This document shows positions 35,732 through 44,776 of a stretch of 64,000 nucleotides of DNA, one piece after another. How positions within the stretch are numbered: position 1 is the first letter of the stretch; every line of letters begins with the position of its first letter. The notes under the pieces were generated by a model. It had not been told where the DNA came from and made no database searches. It saw only the letters and a list, made by a program, of their open reading frames with translations. This stretch comes from Parachlamydia sp. AcF125. Lineage in GTDB: Bacteria; Chlamydiota; Chlamydiia; Chlamydiales; Parachlamydiaceae. A program made the translations under genes and the position numbers. The stretch covers positions 682,001 to 746,000 of the forward strand of contig NZ_JAEMUD010000001.1 in NCBI RefSeq assembly GCF_018342475.1, given 5' to 3'.

Positions 35732-35942
35732 AAAAAACCTATGAAATAATTAAATTTATTCTTTAATCGAACAATACTTAATTTTTATTTTATGTTTCCA
35801 TAGAATTTTTTTGAGGAGAAAGCATTGTTTAGAAAAAAAACAAGAGGTATATTGAAACGGATCTAAAACGTTTAGGAAAGAAACTAAAAAATAAAGCTCT
35901 ACTTTTAATTAAACGTATGGGCGAATAACTAAAGGAGACCCC

Positions 35943-36524
35943 ATGGTCAGTCCGGTAGCAGGTAATAATATCTCCTCGGAATTGTTTACAGATTCCAAAC
36001 CAATCACAAGTGAGCAAATTATCCCTGTCTATATTAAATACCGCAGGGCTAAATCCATAGCTTACGTAGGAATGCTATACGATGCGCTTGTGTTATTTAA
36101 TGCAAAACATTTAAAAGAAACCAAGAATCGGGCCCATATTACCGCTATTTTTAAAGAAGCCCGCTTTGCCATTTTGACGAAAAAAGACGGCGAATTTATA
36201 AGTTTGAAAATTCATCGGCATACAGAAGAAGATATCATTCCTTCTACACGCATTAGAGAACTGCTATTTAAAGAAGGAAAAGGGGAAGAAAAATGGATGC
36301 TTCCTCAGTCTTTTAAAGAACCTCCTAAAAATTTTATCGAATTTTTTGAAAAGTCTGAGTATGAAAATTATAAAAAATTTTATTTAGGAAAAGTGGAGGT
36401 TTTCCCACAACCGATCGAAGTAGAAGCAAGTGCTGCAGCAAAAGGGGAACCTCAAAATCCTCCCTCTAAGGCAAACAAATTATTTAAGTTTTTTAAAAAT
36501 CCTTTTCCAAAAACATCCAATTAA
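35943..36524 (+). CDS. Unrecognised protein, paired with its downstream neighbour
   Basis: This 193-residue protein starts MVSPVAGNNISSELF after a good AGGAG. No family was recognised. It contains IIPVYIKYRRAKS near residue 30 and a short basic tail rich in Lys/Phe (LFKFFKNPFP). It is followed after 32 nt by another unknown gene that contains a similar IPVYIRKKP motif and a similar basic C-terminus, so the two are probably co-transcribed distant paralogues. No membrane segment or signal peptide is evident. A secreted or cytosolic role cannot be decided. Confidence 0.7.
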   Translation: MVSPVAGNNISSELFTDSKPITSEQIIPVYIKYRRAKSIAYVGMLYDALVLFNAKHLKETKNRAHITAIFKEARFAILTKKDGEFISLKIHRHTEEDIIPSTRIRELLFKEGKGEEKWMLPQSFKEPPKNFIEFFEKSEYENYKKFYLGKVEVFPQPIEVEASAAAKGEPQNPPSKANKLFKFFKNPFPKTSN

Positions 36525-36556
36525 AAAGCGACTATAACAACCCTATAGGCAAAATT

Positions 36557-37150
36557 ATGACTTTTGGCGATTACCCGTCACATTGGCTGCCGCGCAGGAG
36601 CTTATCCAGATGCGAAAAACTACCTGAACCCGTTGTAAAATATGGGGAAAAAATTCCTGTTTATATCCGCAAAAAGCCTCTTTACCCTGTCGATCCTCGT
36701 CTAGCTGTAGTAAATGGAAGGGATGTGCTCATAAAGCATGTTAACCGCCTTTTCGAAAAAATGCAAAAAGCCTCCTCGGAAGAGGAAAAGGTTAAGAAAA
36801 GGAAGAGAATTATTGAAATTTTGGGAGATGAGCCTTATTTGGGCAGCTGCTTTGCCCTTTTAGAAAGGAAAGAAGAAAACGTGAACGTTCTCACCGTGAG
36901 AGAAAGAGAGGTAGAAAAATTAAAAGAGGCTCTTTTTTTATTAGAAATGCAGGCGGAAGGAAAAACAGAAACTTTTTATGTCGATGGCCAAGTCGAGATC
37001 CGGGCATTTAATGAACGAGAATACAAACAACATACAGATGCAATAGGGTATGCTCTCAATGCGATGCAAACAAACAATCCTGCCCCGACTCAAGCTAAGC
37101 CTGGCTGGAGGGGAAAGATTGGGAGAATTTTTAATAAAAAGTCTTCCTAA
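36557..37150 (+). CDS. Unrecognised protein, second of a pair
   Basis: This 197-residue charged, mostly helical protein is not recognised. Its KIPVYIRKKPLYP near residue 33 echoes the upstream gene. The middle (SSEEEKVKKRKRIIEIL to EREVEKLKEALFLLEM) is a likely coiled coil, and the end is basic (GKIGRIFNKKSS). It converges with tsaB with only 12 nt between the two stop codons and no visible terminator. Confidence 0.7.
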   Translation: MTFGDYPSHWLPRRSLSRCEKLPEPVVKYGEKIPVYIRKKPLYPVDPRLAVVNGRDVLIKHVNRLFEKMQKASSEEEKVKKRKRIIEILGDEPYLGSCFALLERKEENVNVLTVREREVEKLKEALFLLEMQAEGKTETFYVDGQVEIRAFNEREYKQHTDAIGYALNAMQTNNPAPTQAKPGWRGKIGRIFNKKSS

Positions 37151-37162
37151 ATTAGAAGCTTG

Positions 37163-37849
37163 CTAAAAACAAGCCCTAATTTTTTCTTTTTCGATCTCGG
37201 CCTGGGTTTTTCTCAAATAAAGAAGGTCGATATTTCCCTCATGAGAAACCCGGCCTGCTTGAATTTCTTCCAAGGCCGCTTCATAGAGGGCGTGTGGAGA
37301 AGGGGATGTTTCTATCCATTCTTTTTGCAGAAAAGGGCATGCTTGTAAAATCTTTGGCTGCAAAATAGATAGGTTTGGCGTAATTAAAACCTCACTTTTC
37401 TCAATTTCTTGTGCTAAGTCCTCTAAAAGGCATAATTTTGGCTGAGGTTCAAAGGAAACCTTTCCCTCGGTTTGCACACCGGATTGAATATAAACTCCTC
37501 CTATTCTAGCGTCGATCAAGGCAGAAAAGTGGCCATCCTTGGGGGGAACCCAGCCTTTTAAACTGGAAATTCCTATTAAAGGAAGGTGTAAAGAGTAGGC
37601 AAGCACCTTAGCACTGATGGCTCCCATTCTAAGACCTGTATAAGACCCAGGACCTGCTCCACAGATGATGTGAGAAAAATCCACAGGATTAAGTTTTAAT
37701 GTAGTTAACCCCTCCTGAATAGCGGGCAGAAGATGAGAGGAGCTGCTATTTCCAAAGGGGAATGCTTTTTGGAAGACAACCCTTCTGTCTGCAAAAATAG
37801 CTATTAACCCTCGTTCGGTACTTGTTTCAATTAAAAGAGAATAATTCAT
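37163..37849 (-). CDS. tsaB: tRNA threonylcarbamoyladenosine biosynthesis protein TsaB
   Basis: TsaB is the scaffold partner of TsaD/TsaE in t6A37 modification of tRNA. The ASKHA-type N-terminus MNYSLLIETSTERG is followed by the family hallmark CGAGPGSYTGLRMGAISAK. Length of 228 is standard. It overlaps the dGTPase-like gene upstream by 4 nt, so translation is coupled. No tsaD or tsaE is in the window. Confidence 0.93.
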   Translation of the reverse strand: MNYSLLIETSTERGLIAIFADRRVVFQKAFPFGNSSSSHLLPAIQEGLTTLKLNPVDFSHIICGAGPGSYTGLRMGAISAKVLAYSLHLPLIGISSLKGWVPPKDGHFSALIDARIGGVYIQSGVQTEGKVSFEPQPKLCLLEDLAQEIEKSEVLITPNLSILQPKILQACPFLQKEWIETSPSPHALYEAALEEIQAGRVSHEGNIDLLYLRKTQAEIEKEKIRACF

Positions 37850-39012
37850 AATTCTATAGGCATGGGAACAATCAGTTGTTGCAACGTTCGCACAAAATAA
37901 TTATCTGTCATTCCTGCAATGTAGTCAAAAATTTGTTGGATTTCTGAGAACTGAGAACGATAACTTTCAGTTTTATTGTGCAGAAAATGGGACCAAAGGT
38001 GGCTATTTTCCCTGTTTTTTTGATGATCATTTAAGAGCGTTTCAAGCAAGATGCGGTAGCTTCTTTGGATTTTCTTTGACTCTACTTTGAGCAAGGGATG
38101 GACATAAATATGCTTGAAATTAAATTGGCGCAGAAGTTTAAGCGCTTCAAAGACCTCCTCCGAAAGGGCAATGTAATCTTTGCCATAGCTATTTTTAATG
38201 ATATCTCGGGCGACAAAGGAGAGAATTTCCCCATTAGAAGTTCCTAGAATTGTTTTGGGAACCATTTTCCTATCCAGAATTTTCAACTGGATGGCGTCTT
38301 CAATGTCGCGTCCCAAATAACTAATGGTATCGCACAGTTTAACTAAGCATCCTTCCATAGTGCCTGGAATGATATTGAAATCAGGGTCTTTTAATTTTAA
38401 ATTTCTTTCTTTAAAGTGATCTTCCCAACTCTTCCCAAAATGAGGTTTTAGAACACACCCTTGCATGCCTCCATCATGGCAGAGGAAGCCGTCATAGACA
38501 TTTAGGCCTAGATTTAAGGGCTCGATATGAGTAAATAAGTGACAGGATTGCCAGGGGTGAGCAAACGCGGTTAATCCATATTCCTGAGCCAATTTAGAAA
38601 GGTATCGCTCTCCTTCATGTCCAAAGGGGGGATGGCCTACATCGTGACCTAAAGCAATTGCTTCAACTAAATCGAGGTTTAGGCGTAAAATTTCTGCAAT
38701 GCCGCGCGCGAAATTACTCACAAGCTGGACATGCAAACTGCGATGGGTAATGTGATCGTTTTTGACAAGATAAACGACCTGCGTTTTATCCACATAGCGT
38801 GCATAGGCCTTAGAGTGCACAATCCGATCCACATCTCTTTTATAAGGCAGCCGGTGGTCTTGCTCTGCCCCAAAATATCTCGTATGGCTTTTGGAAAGCG
38901 CAGCATGCCCATGTAAATAACATGCTTCGTTCTCTTCCACAAAATTGCGATGAGTAGAAAAAAAATCTTTCTCATTTATTTCTAAGCTAGAGTGAGCTTT
39001 TAACGCATCCAT
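37846..39012 (-). CDS. dGTPase-like HD-domain triphosphohydrolase
   Basis: This HD-superfamily protein resembles deoxyguanosinetriphosphate triphosphohydrolase. It has KRDVDRIVHSKAYARYVDKTQ, THRSLHVQLVSNFARGIAE (first metal His) and ALGHDVGHPPFGHEGE (HD pair), then the Dgt-like segment CHDGGMQG with the later KLCDTISYLGRDIEDA. Length of 388 matches short dNTPases. It probably hydrolyses dNTPs to nucleoside and triphosphate. The 3' end overlaps tsaB by 4 nt and the start overlaps the end of the large unknown gene upstream by 13 nt. Confidence 0.9.
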   Translation of the reverse strand: MDALKAHSSLEINEKDFFSTHRNFVEENEACYLHGHAALSKSHTRYFGAEQDHRLPYKRDVDRIVHSKAYARYVDKTQVVYLVKNDHITHRSLHVQLVSNFARGIAEILRLNLDLVEAIALGHDVGHPPFGHEGERYLSKLAQEYGLTAFAHPWQSCHLFTHIEPLNLGLNVYDGFLCHDGGMQGCVLKPHFGKSWEDHFKERNLKLKDPDFNIIPGTMEGCLVKLCDTISYLGRDIEDAIQLKILDRKMVPKTILGTSNGEILSFVARDIIKNSYGKDYIALSEEVFEALKLLRQFNFKHIYVHPLLKVESKKIQRSYRILLETLLNDHQKNRENSHLWSHFLHNKTESYRSQFSEIQQIFDYIAGMTDNYFVRTLQQLIVPMPIEL

Positions 39013-41381
39013 CGGAGTGGTAAAGGGGTAATAAGTTTTTGGTATTTTGCTTGAACTTTTTCATAAAGTTTTTTAATTTGCAGGTTCCCTTCTTGGCCTT
39101 CATAAGTTTTTTGAAGAATTAATAATCCTTCCATTCCCTTTGGTAAAACTTCTTGGAAAAGTTCTATGGCTTTTTTCTCATCCCCTATTCGCTTACAAAT
39201 TTTTTTATACTTTTTGAACCTAGGAAAGAGTAACTTGAAAAAAAATTCGAGAGCATTTAAGTTTTGTGGATTGGGTTTAGAGAGGCCTAAGCCGAACCAT
39301 CCCTTTAAAGAAACTGTAGTGAGTCTCCCCTTATCATCTATCTGAATATCGTAATCTTCTTGGATTTTAGAGAGCTCAGACAAATTTTCTAGAAACCCTT
39401 CCAACTGTTGTGCCTGATCTTTTTCGCGAAAGGGTGGCTGCATTTGATAGATGTAGGGTTCAATTTGCGTTGCTAATCTTACCCACACACTTTCAGGTGC
39501 AAGCCACCCAAACTTGACAAACGAATAGTCTATTACAGTTAACTGTCCTGCTTGATAAGTGAGCGTGGAATAGATTTCAGCACAGGGAGCATCATTTGCA
39601 AACAAGTTTTCCGGGCGAGTGGTATAGCTTGCTTTAAGTGGAAACTTTATCTCAGCGTCAAATTTGGTTAAATTCCCCTCTAGGAGTAATTTTAACCCGG
39701 CTGCTTCAGAAACGTATATTCCAAAGTTTTTATCCACATCCTTTTGGTGGGATTTATTTAGATTTTCTTGAGGATAAAAAACAATCGATTGGTTGAGAAT
39801 CATCATGAATTCCAGCAGTTTAATTCTCATCAAGGGTTCAATGACGCTTTCAGATTGTTTGGTCGCTTCGGCAATTTTCTTTATCTGTTCTTCAGAAAAA
39901 TAGGTGTTTTCTTTGAAACGGGCCAGTTGCTCGCAAACAAACGTTTTTTCCTTGGGAGAAGTCGTATATTTCTCAATCAGGGAGGCTAAAAGGTGCTCGA
40001 GAAAATTTCCAGGGAGATGGGAAATGGTTAGATCTTGCGCAGTTCCCGGATAAGCGTCCAAAATTTTTTTAACTATAGGAGCGTGTTTGAAATGATCGAT
40101 GACTTTGCTTGTTTCTTCGGGGTTATTGTATAAATGTTGATAATACAAATCTCGAATGATTGAAAACATTTTCTGATCTAATTCCAACCGTTGATTTTGA
40201 ATTTTAATAGAAAAATCTTCCGGTTTTTCAATAAAATTCTTTGCGAAAAGCTCAATAGCAGATTCAATGGCACTGGCAAAGCTTATATTTTTATCTACCC
40301 CTTGGAGTGTTTTCTGAAGGTTTGTGAGTTGGTAATCGAGGAAGCCATTTTCGCCCATCTCGATAAAATAAGGAGCGCTTTTTTTAGGAATAAATTGTCC
40401 CTCCTCTTCCCCATACAATTCACTAAGCGTGAAGCAAAATTCTGAAGAAGGAAATGTGCCGTCATCAGGAAAAGAATTTCTGCCCATTAAAATGATTTGA
40501 ATTAGACGAGTGACTTTTGCCCGTTGGGTGGAATTAGAGGCCAATAAGATTAAATGAGGAAAATGCTCTTTGGCCAGTTGTAGTGCTTTTTGAAATTGAT
40601 AAAGAGAGGCTTTTATTAAAGGATTGCCCTCTTCGTCTTTAACCACGCAAATTTTGGCAAACGGATTATATTGAGCGCGGAACGTTTCATATAATGGGGT
40701 AGCTTTAGGTAAAGCGCGTAGCCAGCTGTCATTAAAACGGCGCTCCACCTCCTCAAAAAATAGTTGATCGTGTGGTTCTTTTGCGTGTTTTTTGCGAATG
40801 GAATGAGCATATTCTAGGAGCAATTCGGGCTCGGAAAAAAGTCCTTCTAAAGTTTGATCGTCGTGTAAAGGAAAAGGTGCACGTTTTTTTGTCTCCTGCT
40901 CCGGGGGAGGGGGAAGAGACACAGAGGACGAGGGAGGCGAATTAAGGCTGCGTTTCACTTTCTTACGGATATCTTTAATAGACTGCTCGATTTCTTTTAA
41001 TTTTCGTCTAATAGATGAATTGGTGGTCCCGCAATTGTCAATCCGCTCATAAATTTTTTGAATAGCGGCAATTTTCTGGGGAGAATAAGAACTGGGCAAT
41101 TTGCCGACTTCGGTTTTTTTTAGCCCTTTTTTGATTTGTTTTAACTCTTCCCGTAATTTTTCGGAAAGCCAAACGACATTTGGCCATTTATGCGTTTTAA
41201 ATAAAAAAAACTCTAAGCGATGAAAGAATACGCGAATATGGTCCCAACAGATGCTAAGCGCATTGATATTTAGCTTCTCTTTAACTTTTTCGCCTTGCGT
41301 ATTAGTGGTGGTTCTCGTCCGCGCGCAAGGAAGTAAATACAAATAGTCGGAGGTTGATAATTGAGTTGTCATATCAGCCAA
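39000..41381 (-). CDS. Large unrecognised protein with coiled coil and Pro-rich linker
   Basis: This 793-residue protein is not recognised. A Lys/Glu-rich coiled coil lies at about residues 100-170 and a Ser/Pro patch (PPSSSVSLPPPPEQE) at 174-190, followed by a long alpha-helical region with no membrane segment. The region 290-500 (LIQIILMGRNSFPDD; LDAYPGTAQDLTISHLPGN; LLASLIEKYTTSPKEK) has a pattern loosely reminiscent of small-GTPase-activating helical domains, but no catalytic residue can be assigned. It overlaps the dGTPase-like gene by 13 nt. It may be a secreted effector; this is a guess from its size, eukaryote-like composition and Pro linker. Confidence 0.65.
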   Translation of the reverse strand: MADMTTQLSTSDYLYLLPCARTRTTTNTQGEKVKEKLNINALSICWDHIRVFFHRLEFFLFKTHKWPNVVWLSEKLREELKQIKKGLKKTEVGKLPSSYSPQKIAAIQKIYERIDNCGTTNSSIRRKLKEIEQSIKDIRKKVKRSLNSPPSSSVSLPPPPEQETKKRAPFPLHDDQTLEGLFSEPELLLEYAHSIRKKHAKEPHDQLFFEEVERRFNDSWLRALPKATPLYETFRAQYNPFAKICVVKDEEGNPLIKASLYQFQKALQLAKEHFPHLILLASNSTQRAKVTRLIQIILMGRNSFPDDGTFPSSEFCFTLSELYGEEEGQFIPKKSAPYFIEMGENGFLDYQLTNLQKTLQGVDKNISFASAIESAIELFAKNFIEKPEDFSIKIQNQRLELDQKMFSIIRDLYYQHLYNNPEETSKVIDHFKHAPIVKKILDAYPGTAQDLTISHLPGNFLEHLLASLIEKYTTSPKEKTFVCEQLARFKENTYFSEEQIKKIAEATKQSESVIEPLMRIKLLEFMMILNQSIVFYPQENLNKSHQKDVDKNFGIYVSEAAGLKLLLEGNLTKFDAEIKFPLKASYTTRPENLFANDAPCAEIYSTLTYQAGQLTVIDYSFVKFGWLAPESVWVRLATQIEPYIYQMQPPFREKDQAQQLEGFLENLSELSKIQEDYDIQIDDKGRLTTVSLKGWFGLGLSKPNPQNLNALEFFFKLLFPRFKKYKKICKRIGDEKKAIELFQEVLPKGMEGLLILQKTYEGQEGNLQIKKLYEKVQAKYQKLITPLPLRWMR

Positions 41382-41580
41382 TTCCTCTTCGATTTATTTC
41401 AAATCTCGAATTTGGGTTCATAAAAAGAAGCCTTAAAACTTGAGAAAAAGAACTTTTGTTGAGCCTTTGGTAAGTTTATTATAGCAAAAAATGTATAAGC
41501 GTCAAAGAGTCTTTATTTAAGGGTAATTAAAGGATTACCGATATTTTTGGGAGTTTTATTTCTTTATACAAGAAATAGGC

Positions 41581-41667
41581 AAAAAAAAGAAGGATTATGC
41601 CGTCCTTCACCTTGAGGATTGAAAAATTTGTTCAAAACAAGTAAAATCACGACTTTTGACTTGTTTT
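41581..41667 (-). ncRNA. Possible small minus-strand RNA with intrinsic terminator upstream of lon
   Basis: Read on the minus strand, a 9-bp stem (ACTTGTTTT/AAAACAAGT at 41659-41667 and 41634-41642, extended by four A-T pairs past one bulge) is followed by a 6-bp hairpin (41603-41608 with 41589-41594) and then eight T residues (41581-41588). No minus-strand gene ends here, so the terminator would belong to an unannotated transcript starting upstream of 41667. The plus-strand lon leader would also contain the hairpins. Confidence 0.4.
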
Positions 41668-41765
41668 AATCTCAATCTGAGTGGCTTAGCTAACCAACCG
41701 GGGTCGAAAGACGCATGAAGGACAGTTTGTGAAGGGCACATACAACAAAAAAACTGAGGCATAAT

Positions 41766-44258
41766 TTGATTCCAGAGAATGAAAATAATCCGCTAGATGT
41801 TGAATTTGAAAATGCTTTGTTGGACTCCATAGACAAGGCACCGAAAAATATCAAGCAGGGATCTGCTTTACCAAGCGATCTGTATGTATTTCCTTTATTG
41901 CGCCGCCCCTTTTTTCCTGGAATGGCAGCGCCGATTGTCATAGAACCGGGCCCATTTTACGAAATCTTGAAACAAATCGCAAAGTCTGAGCATAAGTGTG
42001 TTGCCCTTTTTTTAACAAAATCGGAAGATTCAGATATCTATAAAGTTAACTTTAATGACCTCTATCAAGTGGGCGTAATGGCCCGTATTCTTAGAATCAT
42101 TCCCATGGAGCAAGGCAGTGCCCAAGTCATTTTAAACATGGAAAAGAGGATTAAATTTGAAGAGTCCTTATCCGATGAAGCCTTTTACTTAAAAGCGAAA
42201 GTGAGTTACATCGAAGATAGCCCTATCTTGACAAATGAATTAAAGGCTTATGCCATTAGCATTATCTCCACTATTAAGGAGCTACTTAAACTCAATCCTT
42301 TGTTTAAAGAAGAACTGCAAATTTTCTTAGGACACTCAGATTTTACAGAACCGGGTAAACTGGCTGATTTTGCGGTTGCTTTAACTACAGCTTCGCGCGA
42401 AGAACTGCAAGACGTTTTGGAGACATTTGATCCAGGTAGGCGAATCGATAAAGCGCTTATCTTATTAAAAAAAGAGCTTGACCTCAGTATCTTGCAAAAT
42501 AATATTAACCAGAAGATTGAAGCAACTATCTCTAAAAGCCAAAAAGACTTCTTCCTGCGCGAACAGCTCAAAACGATTAAAAAAGAGTTAGGGATTGAGC
42601 GAGATGATAAATCTTTAGACCGGGAAAAATTTGAATTAAGGCTTAAAAGTCGAGATGTACCCCCCGATGTCTTGCAAGTAATCAGAGAAGAAATGGATAA
42701 ACTCAGCGCGCTTGAACCTCAGTCAGCGGAATACGCTGTTTGCCGTGGCTACTTAGATTGGTTGACTATCATTCCTTGGGGGATCTATTCGGAAGAGCGG
42801 CATGATTTGCAAGAAGCGGAAAAAATTTTAGCAAAAGATCACTACGGCCTGGAAGATATTAAAGAGAGAATTTTAGAATTCATTGGCGTGGGAAAACTCT
42901 CAGGGGGTATTAAAGGGAGTATTATTTGTTTAGTAGGCCCTCCAGGAGTGGGAAAAACCAGCATTGGGAAAAGTATTGCTCGCGCGCTAAATCGCAAATT
43001 TTACCGTTTTTCTGTGGGGGGAATGCGCGATGAGGCTGAAATTAAAGGGCATCGCCGCACCTACATTGGAGCTATGCCAGGCAAACTTATTCAAGCCCTA
43101 AAGTTTTGCCAAACGACCAATCCTGTGATCATGCTGGATGAAGTAGACAAAATGGGGAGCAGCTATCAAGGAGATCCTGCTTCAGCTTTGTTAGAGGTCC
43201 TCGATCCCGAGCAAAACTGCGAGTTTTTAGATCATTATTTGGATGTCCGCTGTAACCTATCAGATGTTCTTTTCATTGTGACAGCGAACGTTTTAGATAC
43301 CATCCCCGAACCGTTAAAAGACCGTATGGATATCTTGCGCTTATCCGGCTATATTATGCAGGAAAAGATTGAGATTGCTAAAAAATACTTGATTCCTCGC
43401 AATCGCAAAGCGATGGGCTTAAAAGCTTCTCAAGTTTCTTTTACCACGGATGCCCTGCGTGCAATTATCAACGGTTATGCGCGTGAATCCGGTGTGCGAA
43501 GTCTTGAAAACAATATTAAAAAGATTTTAAGAAAGCTTGCTGTTAAGATTGTGCGAGAAGAGCAAGAAGAAGGGAAGAACAAAAAGAAAAAATCTTCTAA
43601 GCAACTAGCAGTACGTGAGAAAATGCATCGCATTGATGGAGATTCTTTAACGGAATTATTAGGTAAACCCGTTTTTGTTTCCGATCGTTTTTATGAGCGT
43701 ACCCCTGTCGGTGTTTGCATGGGCCTAGCATGGACTGCCCTGGGAGGGGCAACGCTTTACATTGAAGCGATTAAAGTGGCGTCTGAAAAAACAGAAATGA
43801 AGCTTACTGGTCAAGCAGGACAGGTTATGAAAGAATCTTCTGAGATTGCTTGGAGCTATTTGCATAGCTCCATTCATAAGTATGCTCCGGAGTACACTTT
43901 CTTTGAAAAATCTCAAGTGCACATTCATATTCCCGAAGGAGCTACACCAAAGGATGGGCCTTCTGCTGGAATTACCATGGTGACAGCCTTATTGTCTCTT
44001 CTGACAGATACGCCTGTTTTGGATAATTTGGGGATGACTGGAGAGTTAACCTTGACAGGGCGTATTTTAGGGATTGGCGGTGTGAAAGAAAAGTTAGTAG
44101 CAGCTTGCCGGTCGGGTTTGAAAACGTTGATTTTCCCCAAAGATAATATGCGCGATTATGCGGAATTGCCCTCTTATATTAAAAAAGGGTTAACAGTCCA
44201 TTTTGTTGAGCATTATGATGAGGTCTTTGAGATTGCCTTTCCCCAAAGGCATCGATAA
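41766..44258 (+). CDS. lon: ATP-dependent protease Lon
   Basis: Lon degrades misfolded and regulatory proteins in the cytosol. The LON substrate domain (VFPLLRRPFFPGMAAPI), Walker A GPPGVGKTS (about residues 391-399), Walker B VIMLDEVDKMG, and the Ser-Lys dyad (PKDGPSAGITM with Ser near 733; Lys in GGVKEKLVAA) are all present. A Lys-rich insertion (EEGKNKKKKSSKQ) occurs between the AAA+ and protease domains. The only plausible start is TTG at 41766, eight bases after GAGG; 830 residues fits the family. The upstream gap carries the hairpins noted separately. Confidence 0.97.
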   Translation: MIPENENNPLDVEFENALLDSIDKAPKNIKQGSALPSDLYVFPLLRRPFFPGMAAPIVIEPGPFYEILKQIAKSEHKCVALFLTKSEDSDIYKVNFNDLYQVGVMARILRIIPMEQGSAQVILNMEKRIKFEESLSDEAFYLKAKVSYIEDSPILTNELKAYAISIISTIKELLKLNPLFKEELQIFLGHSDFTEPGKLADFAVALTTASREELQDVLETFDPGRRIDKALILLKKELDLSILQNNINQKIEATISKSQKDFFLREQLKTIKKELGIERDDKSLDREKFELRLKSRDVPPDVLQVIREEMDKLSALEPQSAEYAVCRGYLDWLTIIPWGIYSEERHDLQEAEKILAKDHYGLEDIKERILEFIGVGKLSGGIKGSIICLVGPPGVGKTSIGKSIARALNRKFYRFSVGGMRDEAEIKGHRRTYIGAMPGKLIQALKFCQTTNPVIMLDEVDKMGSSYQGDPASALLEVLDPEQNCEFLDHYLDVRCNLSDVLFIVTANVLDTIPEPLKDRMDILRLSGYIMQEKIEIAKKYLIPRNRKAMGLKASQVSFTTDALRAIINGYARESGVRSLENNIKKILRKLAVKIVREEQEEGKNKKKKSSKQLAVREKMHRIDGDSLTELLGKPVFVSDRFYERTPVGVCMGLAWTALGGATLYIEAIKVASEKTEMKLTGQAGQVMKESSEIAWSYLHSSIHKYAPEYTFFEKSQVHIHIPEGATPKDGPSAGITMVTALLSLLTDTPVLDNLGMTGELTLTGRILGIGGVKEKLVAACRSGLKTLIFPKDNMRDYAELPSYIKKGLTVHFVEHYDEVFEIAFPQRHR

Positions 44259-44268
44259 AGAGGCGAGC

Positions 44269-44766
44269 ATGAAAAAAACTTGGAAAAAAGCCTGCGAAAA
44301 AAAAATATGTCTTCCTGATCAAATAGAGAGCTTTATTTCCGCTTTGAGAAAAACGGGAAAAACGATTGTGACTCTCAATGGATCTTTTGACCTTTTGCAT
44401 GCAGGTCATCTTCAAATCTTATTTGAAGCTTCACAAATGGGAGATTATTTGATTGTGGCCTTAAATACGGATCGTTCCATTCAAACCTATAAAAATCCTT
44501 TGCGCCCTATTATTCCCCTCCACTATCGAATAGAGATGATGGCTGCTTTGGAATTTGTGGATGCTGTCACTTGGTTTGATGAAACCGATCCCCGGAACAT
44601 TCTTTCAAAAATTAAGCCCGATGTTCATGTGAATGGCTCGGAGTATGGAATGGACTGCATTGAAGCGGAAGTTGTTAAAGCCCATGGCGGACGAATACAC
44701 ATTGTTGACTTAGTACCTGGTCTGTCTACCTCGCAGATTGTGCAGAAAATAGCTGCGATTCATTAA
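44269..44766 (+). CDS. rfaE2: Cytidylyltransferase-like nucleotidyltransferase (RfaE2/HldE C-terminal type)
   Basis: This protein has the nucleotidyltransferase signature GSFDLLHAGHLQIL (HxGH) and KPDVHVNGSEY, closest to the ADP-heptose synthase adenylyltransferase half (RfaE2). In that pathway it makes ADP-heptose from heptose 1-phosphate for LPS. The ORF could extend to 44203 inside lon, but the ATG at 44269 with AGGCGAG upstream is chosen (166 residues). The kinase half is not adjacent. It lies 10 nt downstream of lon and 10 nt before the rhomboid gene. Glycerol-3-phosphate cytidylyltransferase is the alternative. Confidence 0.82.
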   Translation: MKKTWKKACEKKICLPDQIESFISALRKTGKTIVTLNGSFDLLHAGHLQILFEASQMGDYLIVALNTDRSIQTYKNPLRPIIPLHYRIEMMAALEFVDAVTWFDETDPRNILSKIKPDVHVNGSEYGMDCIEAEVVKAHGGRIHIVDLVPGLSTSQIVQKIAAIH

Positions 44767-44776
44767 AGGAATAAAC

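Noticed and set aside
41766-41768. Frameshift or truncation at the start of lon because no ATG is present
   Set aside because: A TTG start with a well-spaced GAGG gives a full-length N-terminal LON domain, so no lesion is needed.
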